A program made the position numbers and the translations under genes. Shown here piece by piece: positions 1 through 12,405 of a stretch of DNA of 64,000 nt. This stretch comes from Parietaria judaica (taxonomy: Eukaryota; Streptophyta; Magnoliopsida; Rosales; Urticaceae): contig OX940865.1 of assembly GCA_954871525.1 (NCBI GenBank), positions 11,112,606-11,176,605 of the forward strand. The letters are read 5' to 3'. Within the stretch, counting starts at the first letter, position 1. Each line of letters starts with the position of its first letter. A model generated the notes under the pieces. It saw only the letters and a program-made list of their open reading frames with translations. It did not search any database and was not told the origin of the DNA.

Positions 1-198
1 TCTGGAATCACGCACAACATTAACGAGGAAGACGGCCTTGCCCTTTTCCCTTTAGCTCCGGCAGCCCAAGAAGGAGCTACTATCCGCCTGGTGAAAGTTG
101 TCCCGCATAATCGTCGATCTGCCACGGAATCTGCTGCTCGGATTTTCAAGTTCATACAGGAAGAACGAAAGCAGCTCGAGTCCGACCGCCATGAATGA
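1..198 (+). CDS. 3' end of an unrecognised protein-coding gene (partial)
   Basis: An open frame runs from base 1 to a TGA at 196-198 and gives 65 residues. The end is charged and probably helical (IFKFIQEERKQLESDRHE). Codon use and GC content are clearly higher than in the AT-rich DNA downstream, as expected of a terminal exon. The 5' part lies outside the window. I do not recognise the family and assign no function. A coding tail is likely because the frame stays open to a stop exactly where the base composition changes. Confidence 0.6.
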   Translation, partial: SGITHNINEEDGLALFPLAPAAQEGATIRLVKVVPHNRRSATESAARIFKFIQEERKQLESDRHE

Positions 199-542
199 CT
201 CCGTGTAGCTTGTAAGGGGTGGTAACAATGCATGGGATTTTATTTTTATTTATTTTGTTGATCAATTTGTAAAATTTCATATCTTATGTAAGTAGTATCT
301 GATAGATCAATGGCTCATTGCATACGAATATCAATCCTTGTAGTTTTAAGTTTTCTAATTTTCAGTGCTTATGATTTTTATTTTTTATTTCACGTGCAAT
401 TAAGGAAATAAATATTTAGTAACTTTCAGCTTGGAGAAAAGTTACAATGCTGCTTGACCAAAAATATTAGTAAGATCATGCACGCGACAGAGAATTTACA
501 ATAACTGCTCGTACAATTACAAGAACTCAACAGTGTGATACC

Positions 543-672
543 TGTTCGGTGGAAGTTTTGTCCGAGGCTCCGAGCTCGTTGGAGCCGCTTTTGCGCATAT
601 AAGAGGATGCGCTCGGTAATTTATTTTCTATATTTTGAGGACGCGGCGCAAAGCCGCCTCACTTCCACCTTA
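543..672. repeat. Short GC-rich foldback (MITE-like)
   Basis: The left arm starts GGTGGAAGTTTTGTCCGAGGC and the right arm ends GCCGCCTCACTTCCACC. These are imperfect inverted repeats about 90 bases apart, with GC-rich complementary blocks inside. No clear target-site duplication was seen. It could be a very small MITE or a chance hairpin. Confidence 0.35.
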
Positions 673-1630
673 CTTCCAACATTAAGTAATCTCGCACTCA
701 TCATCTGTTGAGCTCTAACACCACAAAAATTATATTTTGTATTCTTGATTATCTAACATAAACCCGGTATTAAAGATTGCTCCGGAACTAATCCTTACAA
801 TTTATGCTCGTCGGGAACCACATGAACATGGGAGATTCGTTGAAATATTTATTTTAAAACATAGATTTGTAAGTTTGTTATACATTAATCTAGTTTCTTG
901 TAAAATATTTTTTTTAGAAAGGAAGAAGAATCAGCAGTGTGTGCGTGGAAAAATAATGGAATAGAAAAATAAAATCTTCTTATAATATAGAAATCCAAAT
1001 ATTGACTTATGGGGTACAAAAAATAAAATACTTTTGACTAGAAGGGATAATTACTCAATTTTCTCTAATAAAAATTATAATGAATGATGGATGAAAAAGA
1101 GATAATTCATACTGTTTTTTATTATTGAAGAAAGGGATAATTGCGATAAAAATATCAATTTTTACTCAATTCAAGCGCCAGGGGTCTAAAATAGAAAAAA
1201 TAACGAATAAAAAAAATATAAAATCAATAAATATAAGACAACATAATTTTCTCTAATACTTTTTAAATTTGAATGAAAATGTTAAGTAGCTAGATAAACA
1301 CATAATTACATACGTATGATTTGATAGCATAGCACACCATCGTCCGTAAAAAAATTGGACAAAAAAATAGATGCCTTATATTTCTTGATATTGGATACTG
1401 GGATACTTTTACCCTTATTTTTTATTTATTGTAGAGCATACCGCTCTAATCGGTCAAAATTGAGGTATTTTTACCGGAATATCTAAAAGAAAGAAATATA
1501 CACGTAGTTGTTGGAATGAATGAAATATATAAAAACACATAAATAGCATGTGGGAGAGAAGTGGGTCCATTTCCATGTCCACCTACCTACCCACCCTCCA
1601 AGCAACTTACTTACACCACCGTTTACTTTC

Positions 1631-1633
<3 letters not shown>

Positions 1634-1664
<31 letters not shown>
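1634..1664. repeat. (AT)n microsatellite upstream of the RAD52-like gene
   Basis: This is an uninterrupted run of about 15 AT dinucleotides roughly 80 bases upstream of the ATG at 1746. It may double as a TATA-like region, but the transcription start cannot be seen. Confidence 0.8.
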
Positions 1665-1667
<3 letters not shown>

Positions 1668-1745
1668 GCCATACATACATACATAGTGTTGCTTGTAGCT
1701 TCGGTTTTGGTTGGTAGAGCTTAGTTAGGATCTCCATTTTCAACC

Positions 1746-4225
1746 ATGGCTTTGCAGCTGCAAGTGCAGGGCCTTCGCGCCTCCTTCCTCGCCAACGACG
1801 CCCCGTTTCCACGGCGGACTCCGGCCTCCTCCGCTCTGTCCGTGCGCGCTGTCGGCCGCGGCGGCCCCGGCGACGCTGCGAAGAAAGGCGGGCTGCCCAA
1901 CTCCAACTACGTGGTGCCGCTGGACAAGTCGTTCTCGGCGGTGAACTCGTCGTGCCTGACGCGGCCGCTCGCCGAGATCCTGAGAGATCTCAACAAGAGA
2001 ATTCCCGACAACATCATCAAGACCACGCCGTCGATTCCCTGGTCATCTTCTTCGCAACTCTCTCTCTCTCTCTCTCTGTTTGTCTCTGTTTCGGCTGTGT
2101 GAATTGTGTGGTGTTTGTGTGTGTGAAGGTACCATGCCAACAGGATGTTGAGCTTCTACGCTCCTGGTTCGTCGCTCTTACTCTGCCTTCTTTGTTTGAA
2201 TTGTGATGGTTTTAGAAAAAAGTCGGATTCGGTGTAAACCGAATTTGAAATCGAAAATATTAATTTACCGGCTTGTTCACTACTACGAAAAACCGGTAAA
2301 TGCGGGTAAAACCGCTAATGATGTTTGATAAGTTTGGGTTTCATTTTAAAAAACGTTACCGATAACCGATTTTGCGGTTCAGAGACATGTGCGCTTTTGG
2401 TTTAAAGATATGTATAATTGATTGTCGGTATGCTATTTATTACTATGCGCGGTTATTAGGATATGATTTTGCCTTTATCAGAATGCGGCTAAATTCGCAT
2501 TTGGAACCGAAAATTCGGTCATTGGTAGTAATGGTTTCAAACCTCAGTAGGACGGTTTTTCGGTTTTAAAAACATTAGAACTACTGAAAATGCAGATTTT
2601 AAGTACTAAGGTTATGAAAACCGAACCAAAGACCCGGCTCTTCACTCCTACACCGAATGAAGATTGAAAATGCAGAATCAATGAGACTTGCAAATATTAC
2701 TGGCTCGTCAAGAATACTCTTGAAACCCCACAAAATGTCTGCAAGCGATTGTTCTGTTTGGCGTTGACCATTTTATATATTTCATATGTTTTTCCATAGA
2801 ACTTTGATCTTTTTCGACTTGTTTAGTTCCTTGAAATATAATACAAGTTTGGAATCTTATTCGACAGGGTGGTGCGGAGAGGTGCGCGACGTCATAATTT
2901 CGGATAACGGGAGCGTCACTGTCGTGTACCGCGTCACCATTATTGGATCCGATGGAGAGGTTTGTTCTTGCTTATCTCTCACTGAACTATAAATTGAACT
3001 TTGAAGATCTTACTGAGTGTACTAACCCTACATGATCGTAAACGGAAATAGTTTGTATGAAAAGAACAATAAATAAACGGTTTTGAATCTTTAATTAACC
3101 ACCATCCTGTTACAAGCCCGGGATTGTGAACGCAAGTTGTACGGAGCCGCAATTTTCTTTTGCCGGAATTACTCTCTCACCGTCAATCACACGACACCCA
3201 CGAGCAAAAGTGGCAAAAATAACAAAAGATGGCAGACTTCACCGAAAACCTTATCCGGGTTTAGGATTAAGATTATTTGGGTGAAGATAATTCTCATTCA
3301 TTCGAAAATGATACCTTAAAAAAGGAGTGTCAATTACGAAACGGGAAACTCGCTAAAATTACGGAAATCAAACTAGACTTAAATGACTTAATAAAAGTCG
3401 TATAGTATAAAATTCTTAAAATATAAGTTCCGAACTCCCAAAGTGCGCTCCTAAACACTTATGCTTGCAGCGTTAGCCGAGTTCGGCGTATGTTATGTTT
3501 TCCAGTATCGTGGATCCCTGTAATTACTCCCCTCCTCGGCCAAGAGCTTGTGATCAAGCTCTAATTCTGGGAAGGCGTCCACCAACGTAGCCGTATTTTC
3601 CCATGTAGAACTCTCAGGATCCCCCTCGTGCCACTGGACCACGACTTAATGCTCCCCGAGCCGATTCCGAGCATGGACAAGCTTCACCGGGCGTGTGGGA
3701 ATGGTGCGGCCATCAAACACCGCCGGGAGCGCCGCGGCTATAGTCAGAAGAGGCCCTTTATGTGGTTTGGAGAGTGAGAGGTGAAACACGTCATGGATAC
3801 GATTCCCCTCCGGACGCAAGAGATGATATGAGACCGAGCCCCTCGCATTATTTAGTCCCCTTTGGGACTCGAATCCTGAGTCCGCCCCTCAAATATAATC
3901 CGTAACTCCAAAATAAAAAACCGCAAACAGTCACACAAAACACAAAATCCACACCTACTAAGAGACTCGTGAACTTATTATTCTGTGAAGTTTGACCGGT
4001 GGCCGTAGTACTTGTGCTGCGATATTTTGACAGCCATTTGAACTCCAGAATCGTGAAAAGTGTGGCTTTGTTTCTGTTTTGCAGGCACACCGCGAGTCAT
4101 CGGGAACAATATCGTCAAGCGATGCGCAGAAGTCGGACGACCCCGTTGCTGCTGCGGAGGAGATAGCTTTCTGCAGAGCCTGCGCCAGATTCGGTCTTGG
4201 TCTCTACTTGTACCATGAGGAGTAG
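1746..4225 (+). CDS. RAD52-2: Organellar DNA repair RAD52-like protein (ODB/RAD52-2 type)
   Basis: Exons are 1746-2041, 2129-2166, 2868-2959 and 4085-4225. All junctions are GT-AG and in phase, giving 188 residues. The first ~50 residues are rich in Ala, Arg and Ser with few acidic residues, as in an organellar (probably plastid) transit peptide. The mature part carries motifs I know from plant RAD52-like/organellar DNA-binding proteins: VPLDKSF, TRPLAEILRDLNKRIPDNI, HANRMLSFYAPGWCGE, SDNGSVTVVYR and a C-terminal EEIAFCRACARFGLGLYLYH. Family members bind single-stranded DNA and promote annealing in organelle recombination-dependent repair. Length is normal and no break is seen. Intron 2 (2167-2867) holds a CCG/CGG-rich repeat. 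Intron 3 (2960-4084) holds a reversed retrotransposon fragment. Plastid versus mitochondrial targeting is inference. Confidence 0.93.
2216..2655. repeat. hAT-like repeat with CCG/CGG subterminal motifs, in intron 2 of the RAD52-like gene
   Basis: The stretch is dense in short AACCG, CGGTT, ACCGG and CCGAA motifs in both orientations (for example near 2228, 2263, 2290, 2350, 2550 and 2620). The layout resembles the subterminal repeats of Ac-like hAT elements. Terminal repeats are weak and no target-site duplication was identified. Similar sequence occurs at several other places in this window. Confidence 0.4.
3490..3850 (-). pseudogene. Decayed Ty3/gypsy integrase C-terminus and chromodomain fragment
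   Basis: The reverse strand reads through the classic end of a plant chromovirus polyprotein. There is a piece like RIHDVFHLSLSKPHKGPL, then TIPTRPVKLVHARNR, then an in-frame stop, then VVVQWHEGDPESSTWEN and a chromodomain-like DAFPELELDHKLLAEEG segment. Only about 120 residues remain, with no RT, RNase H or LTR nearby, so this is a truncated old insertion. It lies antisense inside intron 3 of the RAD52-like gene. Identification rests on family motifs. Confidence 0.8.
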
Positions 4226-4943
4226 TATTTATTACGTCATTTCGTTGTCCTTTTTGTCTCAGAAAGTAATGTAATAAGATCCCATGGATAATTTAATACT
4301 AGTGAATGTAGTCACTATTCAATTCATTTAACTCATCACTGCCATTTTCATGTCTATGTTTTGTCATTAGTAAGAGTTGAGAGTAACACTAGATCATCGG
4401 AAAACGCAAGTGTGTCTGATTCTGAAGCCATGTCATATCATAGGATACACAAAAAATAAATAAAAATTGGTATGGTTTAATAGATAAGGTTAGAGTAATA
4501 CTAGGTTGGAAAATTGGAATCATCCATGATTCCATGCTATGTCTGTCGGGGACTATATATAATTTATTTATTTATTTATTTTTGGCCTCGGCCTGGTCCC
4601 GACCTATTCTTTGATCCGGCCCTTTTTTAAAAAACAGAGAACTGAGTCTGTGCTGGTTCCCGGTTTGCGACGGGCCAAAGAAGCCCGGTTCCTGGTTTGA
4701 AGTCTTTTTTTAGAGCTTACGTTACTTAAAAAAGGAAGGGTATTTTTGAGTGGAAGGTAAAAAGTGGGGATGAAATTGAGATAAGAGGCGTGTTTGAAGG
4801 GGCAATTATGAAAAAATATGCGCGGCTTCATCGGAGTAGGCTTGCGACCAGGCGAGCATTTCCTTCTTCCTTTCACCATTCAATCAATCTCGGATCTCTC
4901 GCTCTAAACTGCCATAGCCAGCGAGCTCTGATCCTTGGAAAGC

Positions 4944-7578
4944 ATGGGCAAAACCGCGAACGAGAAGGCCAAGGAGCGGCGAGAACAGAGGCGCCAAGAG
5001 ATCTCTCTTCTCCGCACCATTCCCTACTCCGATCACCAGAGGTTCTCTCTCTTTCACATTATAATGGTCGTAATCGTAATCAATGGTAGTGTTTTTGATG
5101 TGATTTTGTGGTGAATTTATGGAAGAATTTGGTTGACTGTCGTAGGTGGTGGTGTGCAGAGACCATTGCAGTGGTGACTGGGGGCAATAGGGGAATTGGG
5201 TTTGAGATTTCGAGGCAATTAGCGGCTAACGGATTGACGGTCGTGCTGACGTCCAGAGACAGCAACGTCGGGCTCGAAGCTGCCAAGGTCTTGCAAGAAG
5301 GCGGTCTCAACGTCGTATTCCATCAACTCAATGTCTTAGACCCGGCATCCATGAAGGAATTCGCTGACTGGCTTCAACAAACCTATGGCGGTTTGGATGT
5401 TCTGGTTAGGCTCTCCCAACGGTGCTTCTTTATGTGCTTTCAATTGATCTGAATTACGTATTCGGCCGTTAGTTAGAAACGGTGCTACTTATGCTGTGGT
5501 TGGCGATTTTGGATTTGCATCGGTTTTTGCCGTCAAGACTCACGGAAGAGCAACGTCCGTGCTCTCGAAGGATCAAACTTGGTTTTCGTCTGTTATTTGC
5601 AATAAAGTTGACGGGGATTCACGTTCACGTGATTTCCTGTCGGTAGAATTATCTCGCTGCGTTTTGGTCGTTTAATCATTCGGGTAGGCGTCATATACAT
5701 TATTATCTATTGGTTATAAAAAGAAAAAAAAAAAAGAAAATCCACAACCTGAAAAAAGTTAATGATTTCTAACTGGGATGGTGTTATGGTCCGAAACTCC
5801 AAAGTTGTAATTCCTGTCAAGGGACTAGAACAGAGAAAACCGGCTCTTTCCCATAGATATGGGATGTGTACTCTAAAAACTAGAAGGAAACTTCACTAAT
5901 CAACTAAGACTAGTTTATCTTAAAAGCTTGGCTCCCATTCTCATTAACATAGGGTCCTTCGAATATACCAAGGACAAGAAAATTAAAGATTACATCGGGA
6001 AAGGGTCCGTGATGGATGCTTAGTTGAGAAAAATGGTGTCGCTTTCCCACAAATTTGCAACTTAAGCATTTGTTTTCTATTAAAGTTCCTACGTAAGAAG
6101 ACGTCATTCTTTGCCTTTTGAGCTGAGCAGGAAATGACGAGCATTTTGTGCAGTAACAAAAATTCGTCTCCCAGTAACGAGACCGTGATTTTTTTATTTT
6201 TTATTTCAGGTTAATAATGCGGGTGTTAATTTCAATGCTGGAAATGAGAATTCTGTCCAACAAGCCCAGATGGTTGTGGCAACCAATTATATTGGAGCTA
6301 AAAATATGATTCAAGCCATGATACCGTTGATGAAACCTTCTGCGGTTGGTGCACGCATCGTCAACGTGAGCTCGAGATTAGGCAGACTAAACGGCCGGCG
6401 AAATGTGAGTATCAACTCAAAGTTCTCTTTTCTTATGTCTTTCTCCGCTTGCTTGTGTCCCCTTTACATATATTATACCTATATATTGTACGAAACGACA
6501 TGCTCAATACATATATCCTTTGATAAAGAGTGTCAGTTTTCGAGAAAAAATAATTGCGGGAAATCCCTCTTCAATTTTTCTCGGTAGTGCACTTTTCTAA
6601 CCCTCAAAACATATTTTGGTGCATTTTCTCCTTGAACTCTCATTTTGATGCAGAATGCTTTCTTACATCCTAACGTTAGGCATGTTTTATCTATGGTACA
6701 TCTTTTATTGAATTATGTCTTGCTTGTTTAATTATATCATTTTAATTTTTAGAGGCTCGATTACCCGCCATAAAGTTATAAGGCTTAATTCCTTTAAGAA
6801 ACCCCATATTAATCAGGAAGGTGTCGGAGAAATATTCAATAAATTAGTTCATTCGAGCAAATAAAAAATAAATTAGGTCGTAATTTGGCGTTGTTTCTCT
6901 GAAGGGATCAATCCGTCCTAGACCCGTAATAAGACTTGCTACGTGGTCGTAACATACATTTATTACAAAATTGATAAACCGTTACTCGCGTGACTTAGTC
7001 AATATGCAAAATTGTAACATTGCTTTTTTCCTTGAATTTTACAACATGAAGAAGAAGGATGGCAATCATACCCAAATATAAGTTTAGAGACTAAAATGCT
7101 ACAAAACAAAGTAAAGCGGGCAAAGTGCACCAATAAGTAAATTGAACGAGATTGCCGCCAATTTCTATTTTTCGACTCACAGAAACTCGGAGATACAAAC
7201 TTGAGACAGCAGCTAGGTGACGAAGATTCTCTTACCGAGACACTGATTGACGAAACCATTTCATCTTTTCTACGACAAGTGGAAGACGGCAGTTGGGAAT
7301 CCGGGGGATGGCCTCAGACCTTCACGGATTATTCCATATCAAAGCTTGCAGTGAATGCTTACACGAGGCTGATGGCTCGGTTACTATCCGATAGGCCTGA
7401 CGGCCAGAAAATTTACATTAATTGCTACTGCCCGGGTTGGGTTAAGACTGCAATGACCGGTTACGCTGGTAACATTCCAGCCGAGGAAGGCGCCGATACC
7501 GGAGTTTGGCTTGCTTTGCTACCCGACCAGGCAATCACCGGCAAGTTTTTTGCAGAGAGACGCCAAATAAGCTTCTAA
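4944..7578 (+). CDS. Short-chain dehydrogenase/reductase (neomenthol/salutaridine-reductase-like)
   Basis: Exons are 4944-5041, 5146-5404, 6210-6404 and 7183-7578, all in phase with GT-AG borders; the protein has 315 residues. A basic N-terminus leads into RWWCAETIAVVTGGNRGIGFEI, which contains the TGxxxGIG dinucleotide-binding motif at about residues 45-52. NNAG follows at the exon 2/3 junction, then IVNVSS and the catalytic YSISK (YxxxK). A typical NCYCPGWVKT segment precedes a C-terminus ending FFAERRQISF. This is the classical SDR fold that reduces carbonyls with NADPH. Plant relatives include neomenthol dehydrogenase, salutaridine reductase and the Arabidopsis pair At5g51030/At5g61830. 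The substrate cannot be read from sequence. The gene is convergent with the IRX10-like gene. Confidence 0.92.
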
Positions 7579-8468
7579 TATCCGATTAGAGGTAAATTCG
7601 GCAAAACCAGTTTCTTTTAATTTCCAAGGAATGAAGCTCACCATGCTGAAAACCTATTCTCTACTCCCATTTTAGCATTTGCAGGACTTGCATTGTGAAT
7701 CGGGCCGAGGAACTTGGCTAGGTGGATAAGATGGGTAAATCCGATTTCTCCGATCCGATGGAAATGAATATCGAGCACCGGGAATGAACGAAAAAATGTG
7801 CAGAAATGTTTTTTGTGGCTCGGTATTTTTCTGGGACCTATCTCCCAATGCAAGTAATAAGTTCATTTCGTAGTTTTAGAGCTTTATTCGCACTACATGT
7901 TGGATAAAAGCACACTTTCAACTTGGATGCTTAAATTCTTTTCAAATATACCCTTGCATTTTGTTGAAGTTGTTATTCCTTTCATCTGTGCACATTCGTT
8001 TGGTGTGTCGCTTTGAACTTTTAATGCCATGTAAATTTCCGACTTGGTTATGAAGACGCATTCCCATTTCACGTTTTTGTTTTATTAATGTTATTTAAAA
8101 TAAAGTTACATTTAGCCTTTTACTTATTGTTATTCTCATAATCAAGTTTTCTTATAGCAAACTTTACACTTTCTAAGATTGAAACTATACTTGCTCTATA
8201 CAGTAACCCATTTCACTGTATTTCTTCAAATACGATGTATTTTTGAGAGGTCTCTCTAGAACAATAATTCTACCAACAACATTGCTTCAAGAAAAAACTA
8301 ACATCACGAAAACAGAAGAGACTTAAAAAGAAGATATATATAACTAATTGTTATTGAAAGAATCAAGATATACACTTCAATGACCACCTGATATTATATT
8401 ACAAAACAACCAAGTAAACTTTCCCAAACTCCAAGGCCAATCAGATTTCAGGGGAAGCCCTAAAGTAT
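7579..8468. other. Convergent intergenic region between SDR and IRX10-like genes
   Basis: Two genes end toward each other here. The region is AT-rich with no further open frame that looks real and no clear repeat. Confidence 0.6.
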
Positions 8469-10831
8469 CTACCAAGGTTTAAGATCGCCGACGGGCCCCG
8501 CGGTCCAGTTGAGGCGCCTCTCGCCAGGTTTCAAGTAAACACTCGGACTGTGCGGCAATTTCCTAGCCAGCCCGTTGAGAACTTGATGGAACGCATCACC
8601 GGGCTGAGCAGGCTGTGGGAACAACATCGCTTGCTTCATCGACGGGTTCGCGAGCAGTCTCTGTTTCCTTAGGATCAAATCCAGAGGAATTGAGGTTAGA
8701 ATCGTGTCCAAGTTGGGCACGTCCTTCTCGTCCACGAAAACCCCGATTTCTTCCCAGGGAATCGCATCGGCAAAGGGTAGAACGATGTCGTCCGCGATGA
8801 TGACTGGGATGCAACCGAAGATCACGGCTTCGACCAATCTCGGGCTCCATGGAGCCCACCCGAGCGGGCACAGACAAAAGACCGCGCGTTGCATGTCCTC
8901 GTAGTACGTGGTTGGGTGCTCGGTGGAGATGTCGAAGAGTGGATTGTTCTTAAAGTTTTCCCACACAGCTGCACGAGCACCTCTGTTTTTTTCAAAAAAT
9001 TTATAGTAAGTTGTTATATATTGTTTGGTACAAAAAATGAACAAGATATTTAAAAACCATTCGATAAGGGTTACCTTGCATAGTAACCTCCTTCTGGGTC
9101 ATTACCGACATCATAGAATAAGCCTCGGAAGTAAACGAAAATGGACCGCGGAGTCTTTTCAGGAATCAAGTGGGTTTGCATTTTCTGAGGTGGGGCATAA
9201 GGAGGAATTGTGATCGAACCGTCTTTCAAGCAAACATGATTCCTTTGCCCAAAAGTCTGAACCAATGTGGCGCGTTGAAGTAAGGGAAGAATTCCTCTCT
9301 CTATCGCCTTCTCCTCCTGTGACGTATCGCAAAAGTGGACAGCATTAATAAAATCACATTTTAAAACAGAACAGAACCAATTATGGTAAGTATTACGAGG
9401 TTTCATCTCAAACCCAATATACCACCTCAAGATGTTGGCTTTTTTTACTCACTTATTTTGAGTCGGATTATCCTATTACTTTGCATTGATGCCCGTTTTG
9501 AGTTTTGTGAGCTTCGTTACAATAATAAGCATCATCGGTTCCACCTCAATACTAAACACCAATGAGAGGATGATAGGCCCGGTATCAAAACACAAGAATA
9601 AACAATCCAAAAGTGTAGGTCAACGGGAATTCACAAAAATGACGAATCCCCCGGATACTTTATGGCAATGATCAGTAATAATAAACGGCACACTCCTTCG
9701 AGAGCGCGGCCAAATCTCTCCTATGTCTCTTGGGGTCAATACAGAAAAAACATGGAAGTCCCCCTAAAGCGCCTAAATGGCTTGACCCCTCATGGTCAAT
9801 TATTTCCACCAAAACCTACATCCATAAATAAATAATTCTAATAACAACAACATAATTATATACGAAAAGACAGCAAGGACTAAAGTTCTTAAGCTAAATG
9901 TGTGCAGTACCCTTCCTACGCGAGATACTTAAAAACCGATTATAACAGGCATGATTAGGCATTATTGGCAAAAATGGAACCGATCATAACATTTAAACGC
10001 GGATATAAAACTCATGATTAGGCAAATAATTAAACAAAGATATAAAAAGGCCACATACTTGATAATGGAAGCAAGGGCCAAAGTCATGAGGCACTACGAA
10101 AAAGTGATCAGCACCTTCCGTCCTGTTCCAGTACGGCCAGTTCGACGAGATGAGTTGCACGGCGCTTCTCATCATTCTCGGTGATTTAAAAGGCAACGGA
10201 AGGCCGTTGGGAGTCAGATCGCAAGTGGTGTACACGGGGGTGTAAAACCAGTCGGCTTCTTCGGGATTTAGGGTTCTGACAGGGCTGGAGAGGAGAAACC
10301 GGTGCATGAAAATCTCGGCCGCGAACATGTGAGTGAGACATCTGGGGTCCTTCTGCAGAATCTTCTTGTTGTACTTGCTTGGAAGCTCGTACACGAAAAC
10401 CTTCAACCGCCCGACGGGATTGTCTTCCAATACATCACCGGCGCTACCTAAGCTAAGTGAAGACACAAGCTTAAAACTGGTCCAAGATTCAAGAGACTTC
10501 ACAGAGCTAGTACTATAATCAAAGTTCCTGATAAGATCTAATCTACACTAACAAAAGCATGGCGATCGAAGTCAATGTCAGGAGACAATTCACAGACAAG
10601 GACGATCATCAAAACGGAACCTTCGAATTCAACTACGAGCACAGCAGATCCAGAAAGCTCAAAGGCCATGAATAAGCCGAATTGAGTAAAGAAAAGAACT
10701 GGGGAACTTTGAATCGAAACGGAACCTGAAATTCGCTCGGTGGGACGGTTGGTGCGTCGTCGTCCGAGAGCTCCAATCTCCGAAGCGCAGAGAAGAAGGC
10801 CGAGGAAGAAAACCCATGTGAGGAAACCCAT
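8469..10831 (-). CDS. IRX10L: IRX10/IRX10-like xylan beta-1,4-xylosyltransferase (GT47 exostosin family)
   Basis: Reverse-strand exons in coding order are 10726-10831, 10059-10447, 9075-9316 and 8469-8982; junctions are GT-AG and in phase, giving 416 residues. The start MGFLTWVFFLGLLLCASEIG is a signal anchor. The mature part follows the IRX10 family almost residue for residue: AGDVLEDNPVGRLKVFVYEL, NKKILQKDPRCLTHMFAAEI, SNWPYWNRTEGADHFFVVPH, TLVQTFGQRNHVCLKDGSI, then AVFCLCPLGWAPWSPRLVEA and CIPVIIADDIVLPFADAIPW. The protein ends NWTAGPVGDLKPW. IRX10 proteins act in the Golgi and elongate the xylan backbone, with IRX9 and IRX14, for secondary or primary walls. IRX10 and IRX10L cannot be told apart with certainty here. 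The symbol follows the position beside LFY and an SDR, as with Arabidopsis GUT1. Confidence 0.96.
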
Positions 10832-11191
10832 TTTCTTGAAGTGGGCACGAAAGGATTTCGGGATTGGAGAAAGGAATTAAGGGAATTTGAAGCGTGTCTG
10901 TCTGGTTGGTTGTGTGCTTGGTTTTGAAGGAATCAAGCTGGTATTGCTGTCTGAATGTGTATTAATTTATTGGAGATTTCTGGTAGCGATCGAGGTTCAA
11001 CTCTCGCTTTCGTCTGCTCTTTCTTGCAACTCACAAAAATGACACTCTACCACACTAGCTTGTTGCCCGAGGACAGAGAAGCTTCCTCACATGACCCGAC
11101 CCGACCCGACCCGAGTCGATCGAACTCAGCTGGCTATTTTAAAATGCATATTCTGGTGTTAGTGCCGGTTTAGGGGTAGCCGGTAAAGACA
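10832..11191. other. Upstream region of the IRX10-like gene
   Basis: This holds the 5' flank of the reverse-strand IRX10-like gene and a short GACCC tandem repeat at 11093-11114. It ends in AGACA (11187-11191), the left target-site duplication of the adjacent LTR element. Confidence 0.6.
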
Positions 11192-11530
11192 TGATGCGGA
11201 GCAATTATTGGAGATCACCCACGATCAATCCCGAAAATTCCGAAAACCGCATTATCAATTAACCGCTATTTAATATCTTATACTTCCTACTCCTAGGTCA
11301 TTATTTATTGGTATTTACAATTCAAAATTTATTTACTATTTAGTATTTCTTATATTTTGATTTCCTAGGATAATTCGTATGTGGTATTTTCTAAGTTTAT
11401 CAAGGCTTTCTTCATGCACTATAAGTGGTAGTCTTTTGGATTGTAATCGGTGATTTATGAATGAAAGAAAAAAATAAGCTTCTGCTTGATAGTGGTGTTT
11501 CCTTGAATCGTTCCATAACGCCCTATATCA
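11192..11530 (+). repeat. Left LTR of the non-autonomous element
   Basis: 339 bases, TGATGCGG...CCCTATATCA. It matches 12406 onward over most of its length once the MITE inserted in the right copy is removed. Confidence 0.85.
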
Positions 11531-11799
11531 TTCGGTATCAGACCCTTTCCGATCGCCACCGCCGTCAACATGCCGTATCATGGCCAACGTGGAGAAATTC
11601 CCAATTGTGATGCTAATCTAGATGATGTTTATAGATGTGAAGAAGTCGTCGGTCTCCGTCAACAAGTGGAGGCCCTAACTCATTGAGTCGATTCGCTTCT
11701 TCAACAATGACCGGTAATGTTGCCGGCTCCTTTTGAGGATTCCAATATCCCCGCGGTGTTTTGTGTTGAAGCCACAAACAACGAGGCAGAGTCCGAAGA

Positions 11800-12060
11800 T
11801 ATCTCTTTTGATGAGCTAAAGTACGAAGAGCCTGTCTATGACGAGGCGTAGTACGACGTAGCTGTGTACGACAAACCAGTGTATGAAGAAGTCGTCTATA
11901 ATGAGCCCGTGTACGACGAGTCTGTGTATGACAAAATCGTCTACATGAGCCCATATACGATGAGGCAGAGTACGCCGATGCTGTCTACAACGATCCCGTG
12001 CACGACGACGACATGTACACTGAGGTTGTATATAAAAAAATTGTGTACGACATAGCGGAA
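11800..12060 (+). pseudogene. Broken tandem-repeat coding stretch with VYDE/VYNEP units
   Basis: Within the element, units of about 18-30 bases encode repeats such as VYDKP, VYEEV, VYNEP, VYDES and VYDKI. Stop codons and frame changes interrupt it (for example near 11850 and after 11945). It is probably the residue of a gag-like or accessory protein. I do not recognise a named family. Confidence 0.5.
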
Positions 12061-12405
12061 GATGACCAGAAGAACGAAGAAAGCAACGTGATTGTGTTTT
12101 ATGTTGTTTTTGAGCCATGTTTGGAACCAATGGAGATGATCGATGTTGCTTTGTTTTAGAGCAATTCCACCAAAGTGGGCGCACCGACAAAGTCATGCAA
12201 ATTTTAAGCGATCGTGGTACCATGTGCATTGATTGGCAACGAGATGGAGACACTCGTTGTATTTTCCATATTGTTTTCGGATGCACTACCTAATAAGTCG
12301 ACGACCATGGCCCCGACACAAGCATGGTGATGGCAACGATAAAGGTGGAGTCATATCACCGGGGGCGGCCTAAATTCGAGAACAAATTTTTTGACTATGG
12401 GAGAA

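Larger units (their letters stand above)
199..1745. other. Intergenic region, AT-rich
   Basis: No supportable gene lies here. The stretch holds the 3' flank of the upstream gene, a short foldback near 543-672, and the upstream region of the RAD52-like gene. That region ends in a long AT dinucleotide run about 80 bases before the ATG. Confidence 0.6.

Noticed and set aside
4540..4720. Possible additional gene before the SDR
   Set aside because: Only repetitive TTTA and CCGG-type words similar to the dispersed hAT-like repeats are present; no exon structure.
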